This document shows positions 11,650 through 21,435 of a DNA stretch of 64,000 nucleotides, piece after piece. The translations under genes and the position numbers were made by a program. This DNA comes from Bremia lactucae (taxonomy: Eukaryota > Oomycota > Peronosporomycetes > Peronosporales > Peronosporaceae): NCBI RefSeq assembly GCF_004359215.1, contig NC_090617.1, positions 4,614,277 through 4,678,276 on the forward strand. The letters are read 5' to 3'. The notes under the pieces are model-generated. The model did not search any database. It saw only the letters and a list, made by a program, of their open reading frames with translations, and was not told the origin of the DNA. Numbering within the stretch: position 1 is the first letter of the stretch; each line of letters begins with the position of its first letter.

Positions 11650-11792
11650 TTCTATTTAAAAAATTATAAAAATAAAGACCATATTTAGAAATTTTAAAAT
11701 TATATAAAAATTTAAATTTAAAAAAATATTCGAAAGAATACGCCTTTAATGACACGAACAGCCTCTTCCCAGAAAGCAGTCGCCTCTTTCAA
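11650..11792. other. AT-rich insertion inside RT of element D
   Basis: The RT reading DGYYQVLM (minus) is broken after CTCATGAG and resumes at ADVAKTAVSTP. The related copy near 40045-40095 is continuous across this point. The inserted ~143 bp is very AT-rich at its low-coordinate end and more balanced at the other. No terminal repeats or clear target duplication were found. Confidence 0.55.
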
Positions 11793-12255
11793 CTCATGAG
11801 TACCTGATAGTAGCCATCCTTTAAATTTTAAGCAGAAAAGATAGTTGACTTTCTCATGGAGTTTAACAAGACATCTTTCCGCGGGATTGGTGTATGCGCC
11901 GGTATGGTCGCCGTGTTCAGCTTATTGTAAGCATGAAACACGCGGCATCCACCTGTGGCTTTACGCACACAAAAGGTCGGGCTGTAGTGAGGCAATTTAA
12001 TCTCACGCACATGCCTCGCCTTAGCTCGCTTGTCGAAGAACTCATCGATATAATCGACCTGTTCTTTCGGCAACGGCCATTGCCTGTTCACACAATACTT
12101 GGTGCCAGGTTCGAGGTCTATCTCGTGCCCGATGCCCCTGTCTGCTTGTAATGACAAGTAGTCATGTGTCGCATAGTCCTGCACAGTTTGAGGTTTGTCA
12201 CAGGATGTAAATTGTCTTTCGCGACCAAAAAAATGTCAACGATGCTTCCTGCAGC

Positions 12256-12363
12256 GAGAATAAAACTTCTAAAAATTTAAGTTTTGTACAGTCGAGGAAC
12301 AATTCAATATCCGGCGGATTGCTCCTTGACTGTATAAGACTGAAATTTTAAGAAGCTATTCTC
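12256..12363. repeat. Long imperfect hairpin (about 42-bp stem, 14-nt loop)
   Basis: Arms 12262-12303 and 12318-12359 match at 34 of 42 positions, or 37 of 42 pairs if G-U pairs are allowed in RNA of the plus sense. GAGAATA at 12256 and its complement at 12357-12363 extend the stem. It lies about 205 bp past the stop of the LPMO gene on that gene's 3' side, so it could sit in a 3' UTR or be an independent small-RNA precursor or a MITE. Sequence between 12185 and 12568 otherwise holds no gene. Confidence 0.6.
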
Positions 12364-12568
12364 AACCGCGGCATTATACGACATTGCCACATGTGCAATT
12401 TCACACAATGTAGCATAAGTTGTGGAACTCAATTTATCATGCGAACCGTCGAAAATGGCATACAACATTGTCATTCTTTTACAAACTTCACAATAAATTG
12501 GCGATGGTTTCCAAGGACTAATTAATACGTGTCAGTATTTACATCGATTTTATTTTTGGACAGCCAAT

Positions 12569-13480
12569 TTAACGTTGACGCAGGCGCACCGAACACTTAT
12601 AAGTGGCTGGGTCTGGTGGAGGCGCATCGGGGATGTCGGCAGCTGAGTCACCACCGGTGTCGTACGTGCTGGTATCTATTTTCCCGGCGTCCGTGTTGGC
12701 GGGCGCATCCGTGCTGGTCTCCTGAGTCTCTACAGCGGGGATGTCTTCCTCAGGCGACTCTGCTTCGGGCGTGTCAGCTTCGGGCGGTTCGTCCACTTCT
12801 GACGTGTCCGCGTCTGGCGTGTACGCTTCTGACGTATTTATCTGAAGCGTGTCGTCCGTTTCGGGCGTGTCCGCTGTTGGCTTGCCCGCTTTCTTGGGCG
12901 AAGCACCTTTTAAGGGCGCGCAGGCTGTGTAGATCTGCCACGGAGTTGTGTGCAAAGCGATCCAATGGGATGCTAGTACGGAGGCTCCCTCGCACTTGGA
13001 CTTATCGTACGGCAATCTCGCCGGCCGCTCCTTGAATGTCACAGCGCAGTTCCAATTGGAAAACGCAAGCACGTCATCGCACCAAACTTCGCAGGGGCCG
13101 TAGTGCATCGTATCAAAGCCATCCCATTCCACCATTTCGGGCAGTTCTTGCGGATCTCCGTCAATCAGCGCAAAGCCACACTCTTTTGTGGCGCCATCCA
13201 CTGGCTTCTCGGTCGCAAAAGCGAAATCCCGGAGTGTTTTGTACTTGCTTTGATTAAACGCTTTGAAGTATGCGTCTGTATTTGTATCGGCGCCGGCGTT
13301 GTACGTCATTCCAGCTGGAAGAGGCAACACTTTGGGGTCGATGATGCCTGTCGGATTGTTCTTGTTATAAAAGTTTTTCGGGTAGGTTCCTGGCGGTGTA
13401 ATCATGTTGTTGTGTGCATCCGTGAAATAAAAAAACACGGCCACTGCTAGTGCTGAAATGTTGACTCGACTATTAGCCAT
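12569..13480 (-). CDS. Secreted AA17-like lytic polysaccharide monooxygenase
   Basis: A 303-residue single-exon ORF. The true ATG is at 13480; an upstream in-frame GTG at 13561 is not credible. Residues 1-22 form a signal peptide (hydrophobic ALAVAVFFYF, cleavage after TDA), which leaves His23 as residue 1 of the mature protein, the hallmark of copper LPMOs. The catalytic region (about 23-192) has paired cysteines, a GPCEVWCDD block after His126 (candidate second brace histidine) and WQIYTAC with Tyr184 as possible axial ligand. Residues about 200-285 are a Thr/Glu/Asp/Pro-rich acidic tail. The oomycete AA17 family cleaves pectic polysaccharides; membership here is by motif reading only. It would be secreted and used on plant cell wall. 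The gene stands between gypsy debris on both sides. Alternative: another secreted LPMO-like family. Confidence 0.7.
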   Translation of the reverse strand: MANSRVNISALAVAVFFYFTDAHNNMITPPGTYPKNFYNKNNPTGIIDPKVLPLPAGMTYNAGADTNTDAYFKAFNQSKYKTLRDFAFATEKPVDGATKECGFALIDGDPQELPEMVEWDGFDTMHYGPCEVWCDDVLAFSNWNCAVTFKERPARLPYDKSKCEGASVLASHWIALHTTPWQIYTACAPLKGASPKKAGKPTADTPETDDTLQINTSEAYTPDADTSEVDEPPEADTPEAESPEEDIPAVETQETSTDAPANTDAGKIDTSTYDTGGDSAADIPDAPPPDPATYKCSVRLRQR

Positions 13481-13508
13481 CTTACGAATGGGTTGGACCG
13501 TGTTTAGC

Positions 13509-13522
13509 AAGTTTAAGAATGA
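13509..13522 (-). promoter_or_regulatory. Candidate oomycete initiator (Inr) for the LPMO gene
   Basis: TCATTCTTAAACTT on the minus strand matches about 12 of 14 positions of the oomycete Inr consensus (TCAYTYYNCAWTTT). It ends 29 bp upstream of the ATG at 13480, the usual distance. Confidence 0.45.
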
Positions 13523-13561
13523 CAAAGAGACATATTCGTCGAGCAGGCGTTCCTCGTGCAC

Positions 13562-14516
13562 GAGCGACGATGGGACGAGAAGAAAAAAAACCTTGCGCTC
13601 AGGTCGCGATTAGGAGCGTGCTCAGTAGCAGATCCTCCTCGGTACGGACTCCGGTCCAATTCGAGCAGTCGAAAGGCCGATTATCCGTTTTACAAGTACT
13701 TGAGATATTTCGATTTGCTAGACGATCTTTTTTTTTTCTTATAGAAAAGCAGATGGACCTCCCCCATCAACTTTTTTATCTTTAAAAAGTGAATTAATTG
13801 TTCATCGCACTACGAAGACATGGAATTTTAATTATTAGCTCATATCCTTTTACCAGAAAGATAAAATTCTTTGAGGGCGGGGATTAACGGGAAAAATGCT
13901 CCCGCTTTGATGCTGCGAAAGGAGGTAAAGCGCATAAAACAGTGTACATGCCAAGTCTGTACTGCAAAAATACGGAGATTGCCAAAGGATTCAATCCTTG
14001 TTTATTATTTGAGACCCCAGCCCAAGATAGTATTGCATCCAGTACATTGACCAAGCGGCGTACCTTTAAAATGCCATTTGCTATACATTACGTATAGGCA
14101 AGCCTCCCTCTGTCGCTGAACGAGTTTCACAACTGCCAGCCGAGCCCTTTACATAGCGAAGAAAGCAAATTCACAGTACTTATTGTGTATTTTTTTCGAA
14201 CTTAGAAAGGAACTCACTCGCTCTATCGTCGACGTAGTAAACGCATAATTCAGGAATACGCTTCAAGCCTTAATTGTCTAGAAGAATATGACTGGAGGCG
14301 GAATTCGTCATAAAGTTGATAATTATTCCTTTGTTCCTTATAGCTTGATATTTCACGAGTACTATTTGCCAATAAAATGAAGAATGCTTGAAAGTTCTCA
14401 ATACTTTGTCTCCGACCGATAGCATAATATCCCAAAAACGAAGGCTCTAAACATTGATATCTTGGGCTTCCAAACATGCCTACTTCTCATGTAAATCCGA
14501 GGCTGATGGCCGGACA
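13562..14516. other. Intergenic, no supported gene
   Basis: Mostly AT-rich. Contains a T-run near 13728-13738 and short frames (for example minus 14250-14477) without motifs. Confidence 0.4.
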
Positions 14517-14933
14517 TTAAATCTGATTTTTTCTGATTTCTGAAGACATGACACTGTCAATATTGCAGACAATGTCTTCCGACTCAAATCGTGTACCGTA
14601 AGACGAAGATGAAGAGGCTTTATATACATTCACATATAATCCTCGATAATCCCATGTCCATATATATTTTTCCTGCCTTCCAAAATCACAAATATATACT
14701 TTTGTAATTTTGTGAAACAAAGAAATTCCTCTTCTTGGATAAAAGTAATGAAATATCCTCTGAGAAATGGAGACAGATGAATTATTAGAGAACTTGCGAA
14801 TTATAAAGGAAAACTGAATCTTGCATTCGATTCGCCGACAAACACGTAAGAAAGGTCTAAGTTTCATGCCGAAGACTATCCCTGCCGTAATAGTGCGCGA
14901 ATTTAATTTACAGTACAAATTACATACCGACAT
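14517..14933 (-). CDS. Unidentified small ORF, 138 codons
   Basis: The longest frame in the interval begins with an ATG at 14933 (a longer TTG-initiated version starts at 14945). The product is basic, rich in Ser, Ile, Tyr and Phe, with no clear signal peptide or membrane span and no family I recognise. A further minus frame at 14250-14477 may be its decayed continuation. It could equally be a chance frame in AT-rich DNA. Confidence 0.2.
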   Translation of the reverse strand: MSVCNLYCKLNSRTITAGIVFGMKLRPFLRVCRRIECKIQFSFIIRKFSNNSSVSISQRIFHYFYPRRGISLFHKITKVYICDFGRQEKYIWTWDYRGLYVNVYKASSSSSYGTRFESEDIVCNIDSVMSSEIRKNQI

Positions 14934-14945
14934 ACTTTTCTTCAA

Positions 14946-15275
14946 ACATTAAATTTTGACTTCGGGATTGTGTCTTGATGCAAGGTCATATTACAAGCGC
15001 TGCAGAGAGCGATAAAGGAGAGGTAAAAGGTCGATCATCTGTTTAAGCAGTTGTATTGCAGATCATAAGAAATAATTGTCTCACTGAGATAAAAATGTAA
15101 TGACGGCCAAGGAAGGACAGGCTGTGCGGTACCTGGTATGCAAAGACACGTTGAATGATGTTAGAAGTATAAGGCAATAAATTTCTTTACTGCAAGCACT
15201 AAAACTTCAAATACGACATAGCTTCTCGCTGTCAGTAATGTCATTAATGACGAAGTCAATTTTACATGTAGGCGG
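14946..15275. other. Intergenic, nothing recognised
   Basis: About 330 bp without coding motifs, ending at the LTR1 edge. Confidence 0.4.
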
Positions 15276-15712
15276 TGAAACGGGACCATACTGACTTGTA
15301 CTGCTTCAGTACAAGTCCACATCGCACTGCCTCAGTGCGAGTGGTGCCTCACTCACTTCACGTACACTAGTACGTGCAGAGGAAGACTCTCATCAAAACA
15401 CTCGCTTCAAAGGTTAAAAGTAAATTATATTTACTACAATAAGCTCATCTGCTTCTATCTATTCAATACAAACTTAATTACAAACTAATACAAAACATTT
15501 AATAAAGTCTTATCTATCAATCTCTTTGCGAGCGTCCAGCGCTGACTGGACCGCTTGAACAAGTGGATATAATGGCCTATATCTACAAATGGATAAGCTT
15601 TCCGAATACTACTACGCAAGGTGATATTCTCCAAATATTCTCTACCTTTAAAATAATATAATTGCTAACAACCTTATAGTGTTACTTTCATTTAACGATA
15701 CACCCCATTACA
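15276..15712 (-). repeat. LTR1-type 3' LTR
   Basis: A 437-bp copy of LTR1 (TGAAACGGGA start, CCCCATTACA end). On its high-coordinate side the minus strand reads a polypurine tract (AAGGGAGAGGTGG) before the LTR start, so it is the 3' LTR of a minus-oriented element. Confidence 0.8.
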
Positions 15713-15829
15713 CCACCTCTCCCTTAAACGATAATCACTCTGACTGTCCTTGATAAAAGTGGTCACTATAAGACCACTTGATTGAAAACGATGTTGATTG
15801 GTCAGAGCCATCATTTTTAATTCTATCGC

Positions 15830-16351
15830 ATGGTTAACAAATCCATGCGGTATGCGAATAGTGCGGCGCCTTCGGCTGCGGTAGATGCAGCCGCGGGCGA
15901 CGCATTATTGTCTTGCCGCAGATGTGTCGTCTGCCGTAGTGTCATCTTCTCCCAAACTCTAAAAGTTGCGGGTGCACGTGTTGATACACCACGTGAATAC
16001 GACCCCTCTTTGGAGGTCGAATACGAATGCGAGTCGGACGAAATGGCCGACTCGGGGAGAACAGAACAGTCACCTGATCATTGTCAGGCGGCTGACGATG
16101 AGCCTTCGAATGAGTGGCCACATTCGGGTAGACGTGCTAATAACATTCGCTACAGCATGTTTGTTTCCGACGATGAGGATGAATCCTCATCGCCAGTACC
16201 GTCTCCCATGCTGTCACCTGCACGTGTTTCTGTGCAAGGTGATGACGGTGGCGTAAGCCATCGTAATAAAAGCTCTTGTGGTGCTTCTGCTTCAGTGGGT
16301 ACTACTCAGGGAGTCGTCGACACTAAAATGTCCCGTCTTGCCCCTGAGTAG
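15830..16351 (+). CDS. Antisense ORF of LTR1 element, 3'-end position
   Basis: A 173-codon ATG-started frame lies between the polypurine tract of the LTR at 15276-15712 and the inversion breakpoint at about 16405. It runs opposite to the element's own sense strand. The product has an Ala-rich N-terminus, an acidic middle (EYECESDEMADSG, FVSDDEDE) and a Ser/Pro stretch, without domain motifs. Broken homologues in the same antisense position occur at 20065-20590 and 35354-35540. Unknown function; it may be a regulatory or accessory protein of the element. Confidence 0.5.
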   Translation: MVNKSMRYANSAAPSAAVDAAAGDALLSCRRCVVCRSVIFSQTLKVAGARVDTPREYDPSLEVEYECESDEMADSGRTEQSPDHCQAADDEPSNEWPHSGRRANNIRYSMFVSDDEDESSSPVPSPMLSPARVSVQGDDGGVSHRNKSSCGASASVGTTQGVVDTKMSRLAPE

Positions 16352-16405
16352 AAGCCGTGGCTTTTTCCTGAACAGCTAATCAATAGGTTGTCGGGACAGA
16401 CTACT

Positions 16406-19400
16406 GCAAGTCGCATTTGCTCAGTCAAATTTGGCAGGTCGCGCCAAAACTTGGGCACTAAGCCTTAAGCTGCGCGACCCATATGTCTTTGAATCGCTAG
16501 AGGCTTTCAAGGTCCGGCTCAAACTGACTTTGAACCGCCTAGGGCTGAGTTCAGAGCTCGATCAGAGTTTTTGAAACTCAAGCAAGGCAAGCGTGATGTT
16601 CACGCATATGCCTAGCACATACGACTCTAAGCGAGTTGTATAACAAATAACGCAGTTCATGAACACACGTTGATTACAGTGTTCATGCAAGGTCTAACTG
16701 ATAATCCCGTGAAGTCCCACCTGTTCCGCTTGGAACTGGATACGCTTGAAAAAGCAGTATCCGTTGCAGAACAGGAGGACGTTTTCTTGAGACAGGTTCA
16801 AGCTAGTTCATCATCGTATCGTCCTTCAAGACGACTCGAGCTGGGACACCCAGAAAATAGGGACCTCTCTTATGTCGAAAGCGATTAACCTCGCTTTTCA
16901 TCCAATAAGCGATAACAGAAAAGCAATCGCTGTCAAAAGTTAGGACATTACGCTCAGGAGTGTAGTGCTCCACGCCGAGAACCGAGAGATGATGAATTTT
17001 AATTTAAACCGAATGTCAAAAAGGGCAACGGTCGCGGGTCCGACGTTGTTGCAAATCGCAACAGCGAGGCGGACCGCCAAAAAACGGTCGGGGTCAGTAG
17101 GGGCACAACGCCCCACTGATCCAGCAACCTAAAGAGAGTTTGCAAATCTCTTGACTAAAGTTGCTCCAGACACACAATCATTATGTGTCTCTGCACCTAA
17201 TGACGAGGGATACCTTATCAACTTGAAATTAAAACTGACAAATGATTTGTCACTTAAAGACCTGGTGGACTTGGAGCGTCGTATAGCTTTATTTGTCGCC
17301 AGTCACAAGAGGGTCGCACGCTCAAATATGTTGAGCGCGACATCCCTCCAACGAAGATGACGGTGCGTCTAGCGACAGGCGCATCGATAAGCGTAATGAA
17401 ACGCGCAGTAAAATTTCACTAAACGTCAAAAAAATTACAGTACGATGATGATTTCTTCGTACTGGATTTGGATGACAAATTTGATGTCATCCGAGGTTTT
17501 CATTGGCTTAAGAAATATGAGCCAAGAAGCAGCAGGCAGCATCGATCCGTAAAGATGCCTGCCACTTGTTCATCGGATAGCCATCTCATGAACGTCTTGG
17601 AGCGTTTAGAAGCGTCTGATGTACTACGAGTGAAAGCGATGGCCTTACTTGTGGTACGGTCGTTAGTACAACTGCACGTGATCATTGTGTAATTTCCAAT
17701 CACCCTATGGAGTCAGCTTCCGGCGGGTGTGCGAATACACAGGCAGCGCCGAAGGTCAACCACTCGAATAACTCGAGTGACTTGAGACATGAATGATCGC
17801 CAAGCGAGCGACATTCAAGAAGTATACCGGTGGTCCAAAATGGACATCACGGTGATCATAGGTCGAGTAGAGAGTCGACCGTAGAGGACCCGACTGTGAT
17901 AGCGCAATCACACTCGGAAGACGTTAATGGAAAAGGTCCCCACGTACTTGAGGGGAAATCTCCTCAAATTGTTGAAGTTACTAGACTTCTAGATCCCGAG
18001 AGATTAATCCCTCGGCAGTCTGTGGATAAATCCCAGGAAGAACCCGAGACATTAAATGTCTTGGTTAATAACAGCTCAAGAGTAGGCGCTTATACTCTTG
18101 ATCTATATGCGCCTCCGAAGTTAAATTCGGAGATTACTTAATTACCAACCCTAGATGGCAAGCGGTTCTTGAGAGATCTGCATGGTGGTAAAATCAAGCA
18201 GATCTGCGTACTCGTCACAGAGGACGGTTACGTAACCGCCATACGGTCAGCGGTAATTTTTGCAGAGAACGTACGGGTTCTTAGCAGCTCATCGATGAAC
18301 GAAAGCGTCCTCGACGCGAAGACTCGGATTAAGAGATATACTACTCCATCCTGGAAGTCACTTAAGACAAATACTTTATCCAAGGATTTAATTAAATTCA
18401 AGGATGTATTCCCTAGAATAGTTCCATGCGAGTTGCCTGATAAAAAAGGCACTCGACATGAGATCGAGCTCAGATCGGGCTCAAATTACTGTGTCATGAA
18501 GCATTGACCACTCACTGCCTCGTATACAAGTACTTGCGATCGATAAATTCTTTAACGATCAATTACAAGCGAGCCATGTAAGGGAGTCAACCTTCCCACA
18601 TAGCTCTCCGACCTTCTGTGTGCGAAAGGCCACAGGAGGGTGCCGGATAGTGCACGCATTCAACAAACTAAATCCTGCAACGGTACCGGCTCAAACGCCG
18701 ATACCTAGAAAAGACGTAATCATCGATGGTATGTCTAAGAGTACAATCTTTTCATCTATGGATCTGATGGATAGGTTCTATTAAATCCTTATGCGTGAAC
18801 GAAACATCCCGTACACAGCAGTGAGCACTTTCAGTCGGATGCTCTGGGAATGGCTAGTGATGCCTCAGGGGCTTAGTAACGCCCCTGCAACATTCAACAG
18901 ATGTGTAACAAATCTGTTCAGACCGGTGCGAGAATTCGCACCGAGTTATTTTGACGATATATTCGTCCATAGCCGGGGAATGGACGGTAAGACGGACATG
19001 GAAGCTCATAAAACTCACGTTCGTCAGGTTCTTACACTTACACGAAAGCATAAGTTGAACGCAAATCTCAAGAAGTGTATATTTGCTGCATGCGAAATAT
19101 CACTTCTTGGGTGAATCGTCGGTAAACACGGTGTGCGCCCTGATCCAGAAAAGATCAAGGCAATTACGGACTGGTTGGTTCCAGTCGATGTCAGTGGACT
19201 TAAAAAGTTCCTTGGATTAGCGGTGTACTTGCACAAGTACTCTCGCAATTATGCAGAGATGACAGTTCATCTCTCACGTCTCTTGAAAAAAGACGAGAAA
19301 TGGCTATGGAACGCAGATTGTCAGCGTTCCTTTGAAGGTATCAAGCAATGCTTAATGCAATCGCCCATATTGGCGATTGCGGATCAAGACAGACCATTCC

Positions 19401-20038
19401 ATGTGGTCTGTGACGCCAGCGATTTCGCAATCGGCTGTGCGTTAATGCAATACGATACAGATGGCGCGGAGCGCGTCGTCTGTTACCAATCGCGTCAGCT
19501 GCAACCAGCTGAACGCAATTATCCAGTGCATGACAAGGAACTCCTTGCCATGAAATATTCATTGGCTAAATTTAGGGTCTACCTCCTAGGAGATAGACCG
19601 TTCATCGTATATACGGACCATGCGTCATTACGCACGGCCGTCAATAGCCCACACCTCTCGCAAAGAATGGCGAGGTGGCTATCCTTCTTCGCGGAGTATA
19701 ACTTCTCCGTCGAATATAAACCAGGACGACTTAATGTCGTCGCTGATGCGTTATCACGCCGACCCGATTTCGAGTCGGCCGTGCACTCCAACAGTGGAAA
19801 TAACCCCGGTGTTGCTACACTCACTACGTTTCCGTCATCAACCTTACTTGATGACATAAAGAAAGCCTACACAGAAGATAAGTACCTTCTACGTTTCATG
19901 GATCATTTTAATGAATCCATCCGAAAAATCTCTTAAAGATTTACCGGCTTTATATCGATTGTCATCCGATCGATACACAACACGCAACGGCTTACTTTAT
20001 AGTTTTGTCGCAAAAAAAAAGTAATATTTATTGTGAGG
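16406..20038 (+). mobile_element. Gypsy element A: gag 3' part, protease, RT, RNase H; no integrase
   Basis: Gag starts abruptly within the capsid region at 16406 and runs to about 16985 (HEHTLIT-like block near 16660, MQGLTDNPVK at 16685). A Gly/Arg nucleocapsid-like stretch follows. A protease-like region is at 17150-17540, ending in DLDDKFDVI. After a long spacer, the RT spans 18490-19115 (MPQGLSNAPATFN, active site SYFDDIFVHS) and RNase H 19133-19936 (CDASDFA, KELLA, VYTDHASLR). Single-base stops break RT (CAA to TAA near 18783; TGC to TGA near 19113). After RNase H, the linker LYSFVAKKK is followed directly by the antisense-ORF region, so integrase is absent. Confidence 0.85.
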
Positions 20039-20064
20039 AGTAGTCTCTCCAGACAAACTATTGA

Positions 20065-20590
20065 CTAGTCGTTCGGGCAAATGCCACGGCTTCTTCTCAG
20101 GGGGAGACGAGACATTTTACTGTCTTCACTCCCCCGAGTTGTACCCACTGGAGCAGGGGTACCAGAAGAACTATTATTACGATGGCTTACGCCATCGTCA
20201 TCAACTTGCACAGGAACAGGTACAGGTAACCGTACGGGAGACGGAACAGGGCGATGAGAAATCATCCTAATCGTCGGGACCGAACAGACTATTAACTCAT
20301 CTTTTAGACTGAGCTTTCTCTTTTGAAGGCTCATAGTCAGCCGCCTGACTTCTATCAGGCGACTGTCCTATTCTCCCCGAGTACTCGCATTCGTAGTTGA
20401 CCTTCAAAGAGGGGTCACGTTCACGTGATGAACCACCACGTGCACCCGCAATATCTAGTGTTGCGCGAGAAGAAGATACTACAGCAGGCGAAACGTCTGC
20501 CGCAAGTTACAATAGTGCGTCGCCCGCGGCTGCATGTACCGCAGCCGAAGGCTCAGTACTATCAGCACCCCGCATTTACTTGATAACCAT
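20065..20590 (-). pseudogene. Antisense ORF of element A, broken copy
   Basis: The minus strand carries the homologue of 15830-16351: ATG-proximal part near 20580-20340 (frameshifted), then an open block 20334-20065 with DDDGVSHRNNSS and the end MSRLPL. It lies between RNase H and the polypurine tract, opposite to pol. Confidence 0.5.
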
Positions 20591-20686
20591 GCGAAAGAAT
20601 TTGAAAGATGGTTCTGACCAATCAACATCATTTGATTAAGTGGTATCATAGTGACCACTCTACCCAATGACAGTCAGAGTGATGTC

Positions 20687-20703
20687 GTTTAAGGGAGGGG
20701 TGA
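20687..20703 (+). other. Polypurine tract of element A
   Basis: TTTAAGGGAGGGGTGA immediately precedes the LTR start TGTAATGGGG at 20704, giving the plus orientation of this 3' end. Confidence 0.65.
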
Positions 20704-21146
20704 TGTAATGGGGAGTATCGTCACATGAAATAAACACTTAAAGGTTGTTAATTAATATTTTATCTAAAAGGTAAAGGATATTTGCAGGATATTACTTGAT
20801 ATAGTAATGTTCAGAAATCTTATCCATAAATAGGTACAGGCTATTACATCTAGTTATCCTGAAGACTAATCAGCTGTTAACGTAAACAAAGAGAGAGAGA
20901 GCGATAAGATTTCGATTGTATGTTTAGTATAAGTTTATAGTTAAGTTAGCATTAAAAGATAGAAAGAAGAGAAACTGTATTATATTATTACAGTTATCAT
21001 TTACCCCTCTTTAAAGCAAAAGTTTTGAAGAGAAGTCTTCCTCTCCACGTACTAGTGTACATAAAGTGACGTGAGGCACCACTCGCAACTGAAGCAGGCG
21101 AAGTGGACTTGTACTGGAGCAGTACAAGACGTAGTGCCCCGTTACA
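20704..21146 (+). repeat. LTR1-type 3' LTR, complete
   Basis: 443 bp, starts TGTAATGGGG and ends CCCCGTTACA. Preceded by the polypurine tract and used here as the orientation reference for LTR1. Confidence 0.85.
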
Positions 21147-21435
21147 CTGAATATGATACTTAAATGCTGAGTAAAGTATATGTTTCCGGTTGATGGCAGC
21201 GGAACATCGTCAATACGGTAACTTCGACAAATTTGATAAATATTAGCCAACAGTGGAAGTACGACACCACGATTTGAGACCTCAGCAGAAGCAACACCCC
21301 AAGTTAATAGTTCCGAATATAAATAAAGAAGCAATCGAAAATCATGCCTTTGGTGCTAATACAAGCATGACGTCGAATTCTACGCCGCGTCAGTAGAGCA
21401 TCCCGCCCCGACTGCGCTCCTGAATATCCCGGCCC
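21147..21435. other. Unassigned between LTR1 and gag of element G
   Basis: About 290 bp with no motif; likely eroded internal sequence of the minus-strand element G. Confidence 0.35.

Larger units (their letters stand above)
8583..12184 (-). mobile_element. Gypsy element D pol (RT, RNase H, integrase), decayed
   Basis: Read on the minus strand, blocks follow Ty3/gypsy order. RT entry is at 12184-11828 (YSPTFCVRKATGG). The RT core is at 11648-11200 (MPQGLKNAPATFN, active site HYFDDVFVHS). RNase H starts before the gap (CDASNFA near 11035) and ends after it (VHDKELLS, VYTDHASLR, 10190-10050). An H2C2 integrase zinc module is at 9830-9700 (HHDAPSSGHLGR, CEKCKR). The integrase core has SLDFMFG near 9600, DPRFTSAFW near 9415 and QTDGQTERAN near 9340. 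A C-terminal module lies at 9005-8583. Gag and protease are absent: the 5' end is lost at about 12184. A 742-N gap lies inside, a ~143-bp insert splits RT at 11650-11792, and shifts occur near 9460 and 9640. Inactive. Confidence 0.85.

Noticed and set aside
12569..13480. Necrosis-inducing (NLP) toxin or RxLR effector
   Set aside because: No GHRHDWE-type motif and no RxLR-EER after the signal peptide; the mature N-terminal His fits an LPMO better.
15830..16351. Gag N-terminus of a plus-strand element
   Set aside because: PBS and polypurine positions show that this side is the 3' end, so the ORF is antisense; true gag starts with MLDDNGN-type sequence elsewhere.
15276..21146. A novel transposon with 1.1-kb terminal inverted repeats
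   Set aside because: The inverted ends are LTR1 3' ends of two elements; a single inversion (16406-27650) explains the layout without a new element type.
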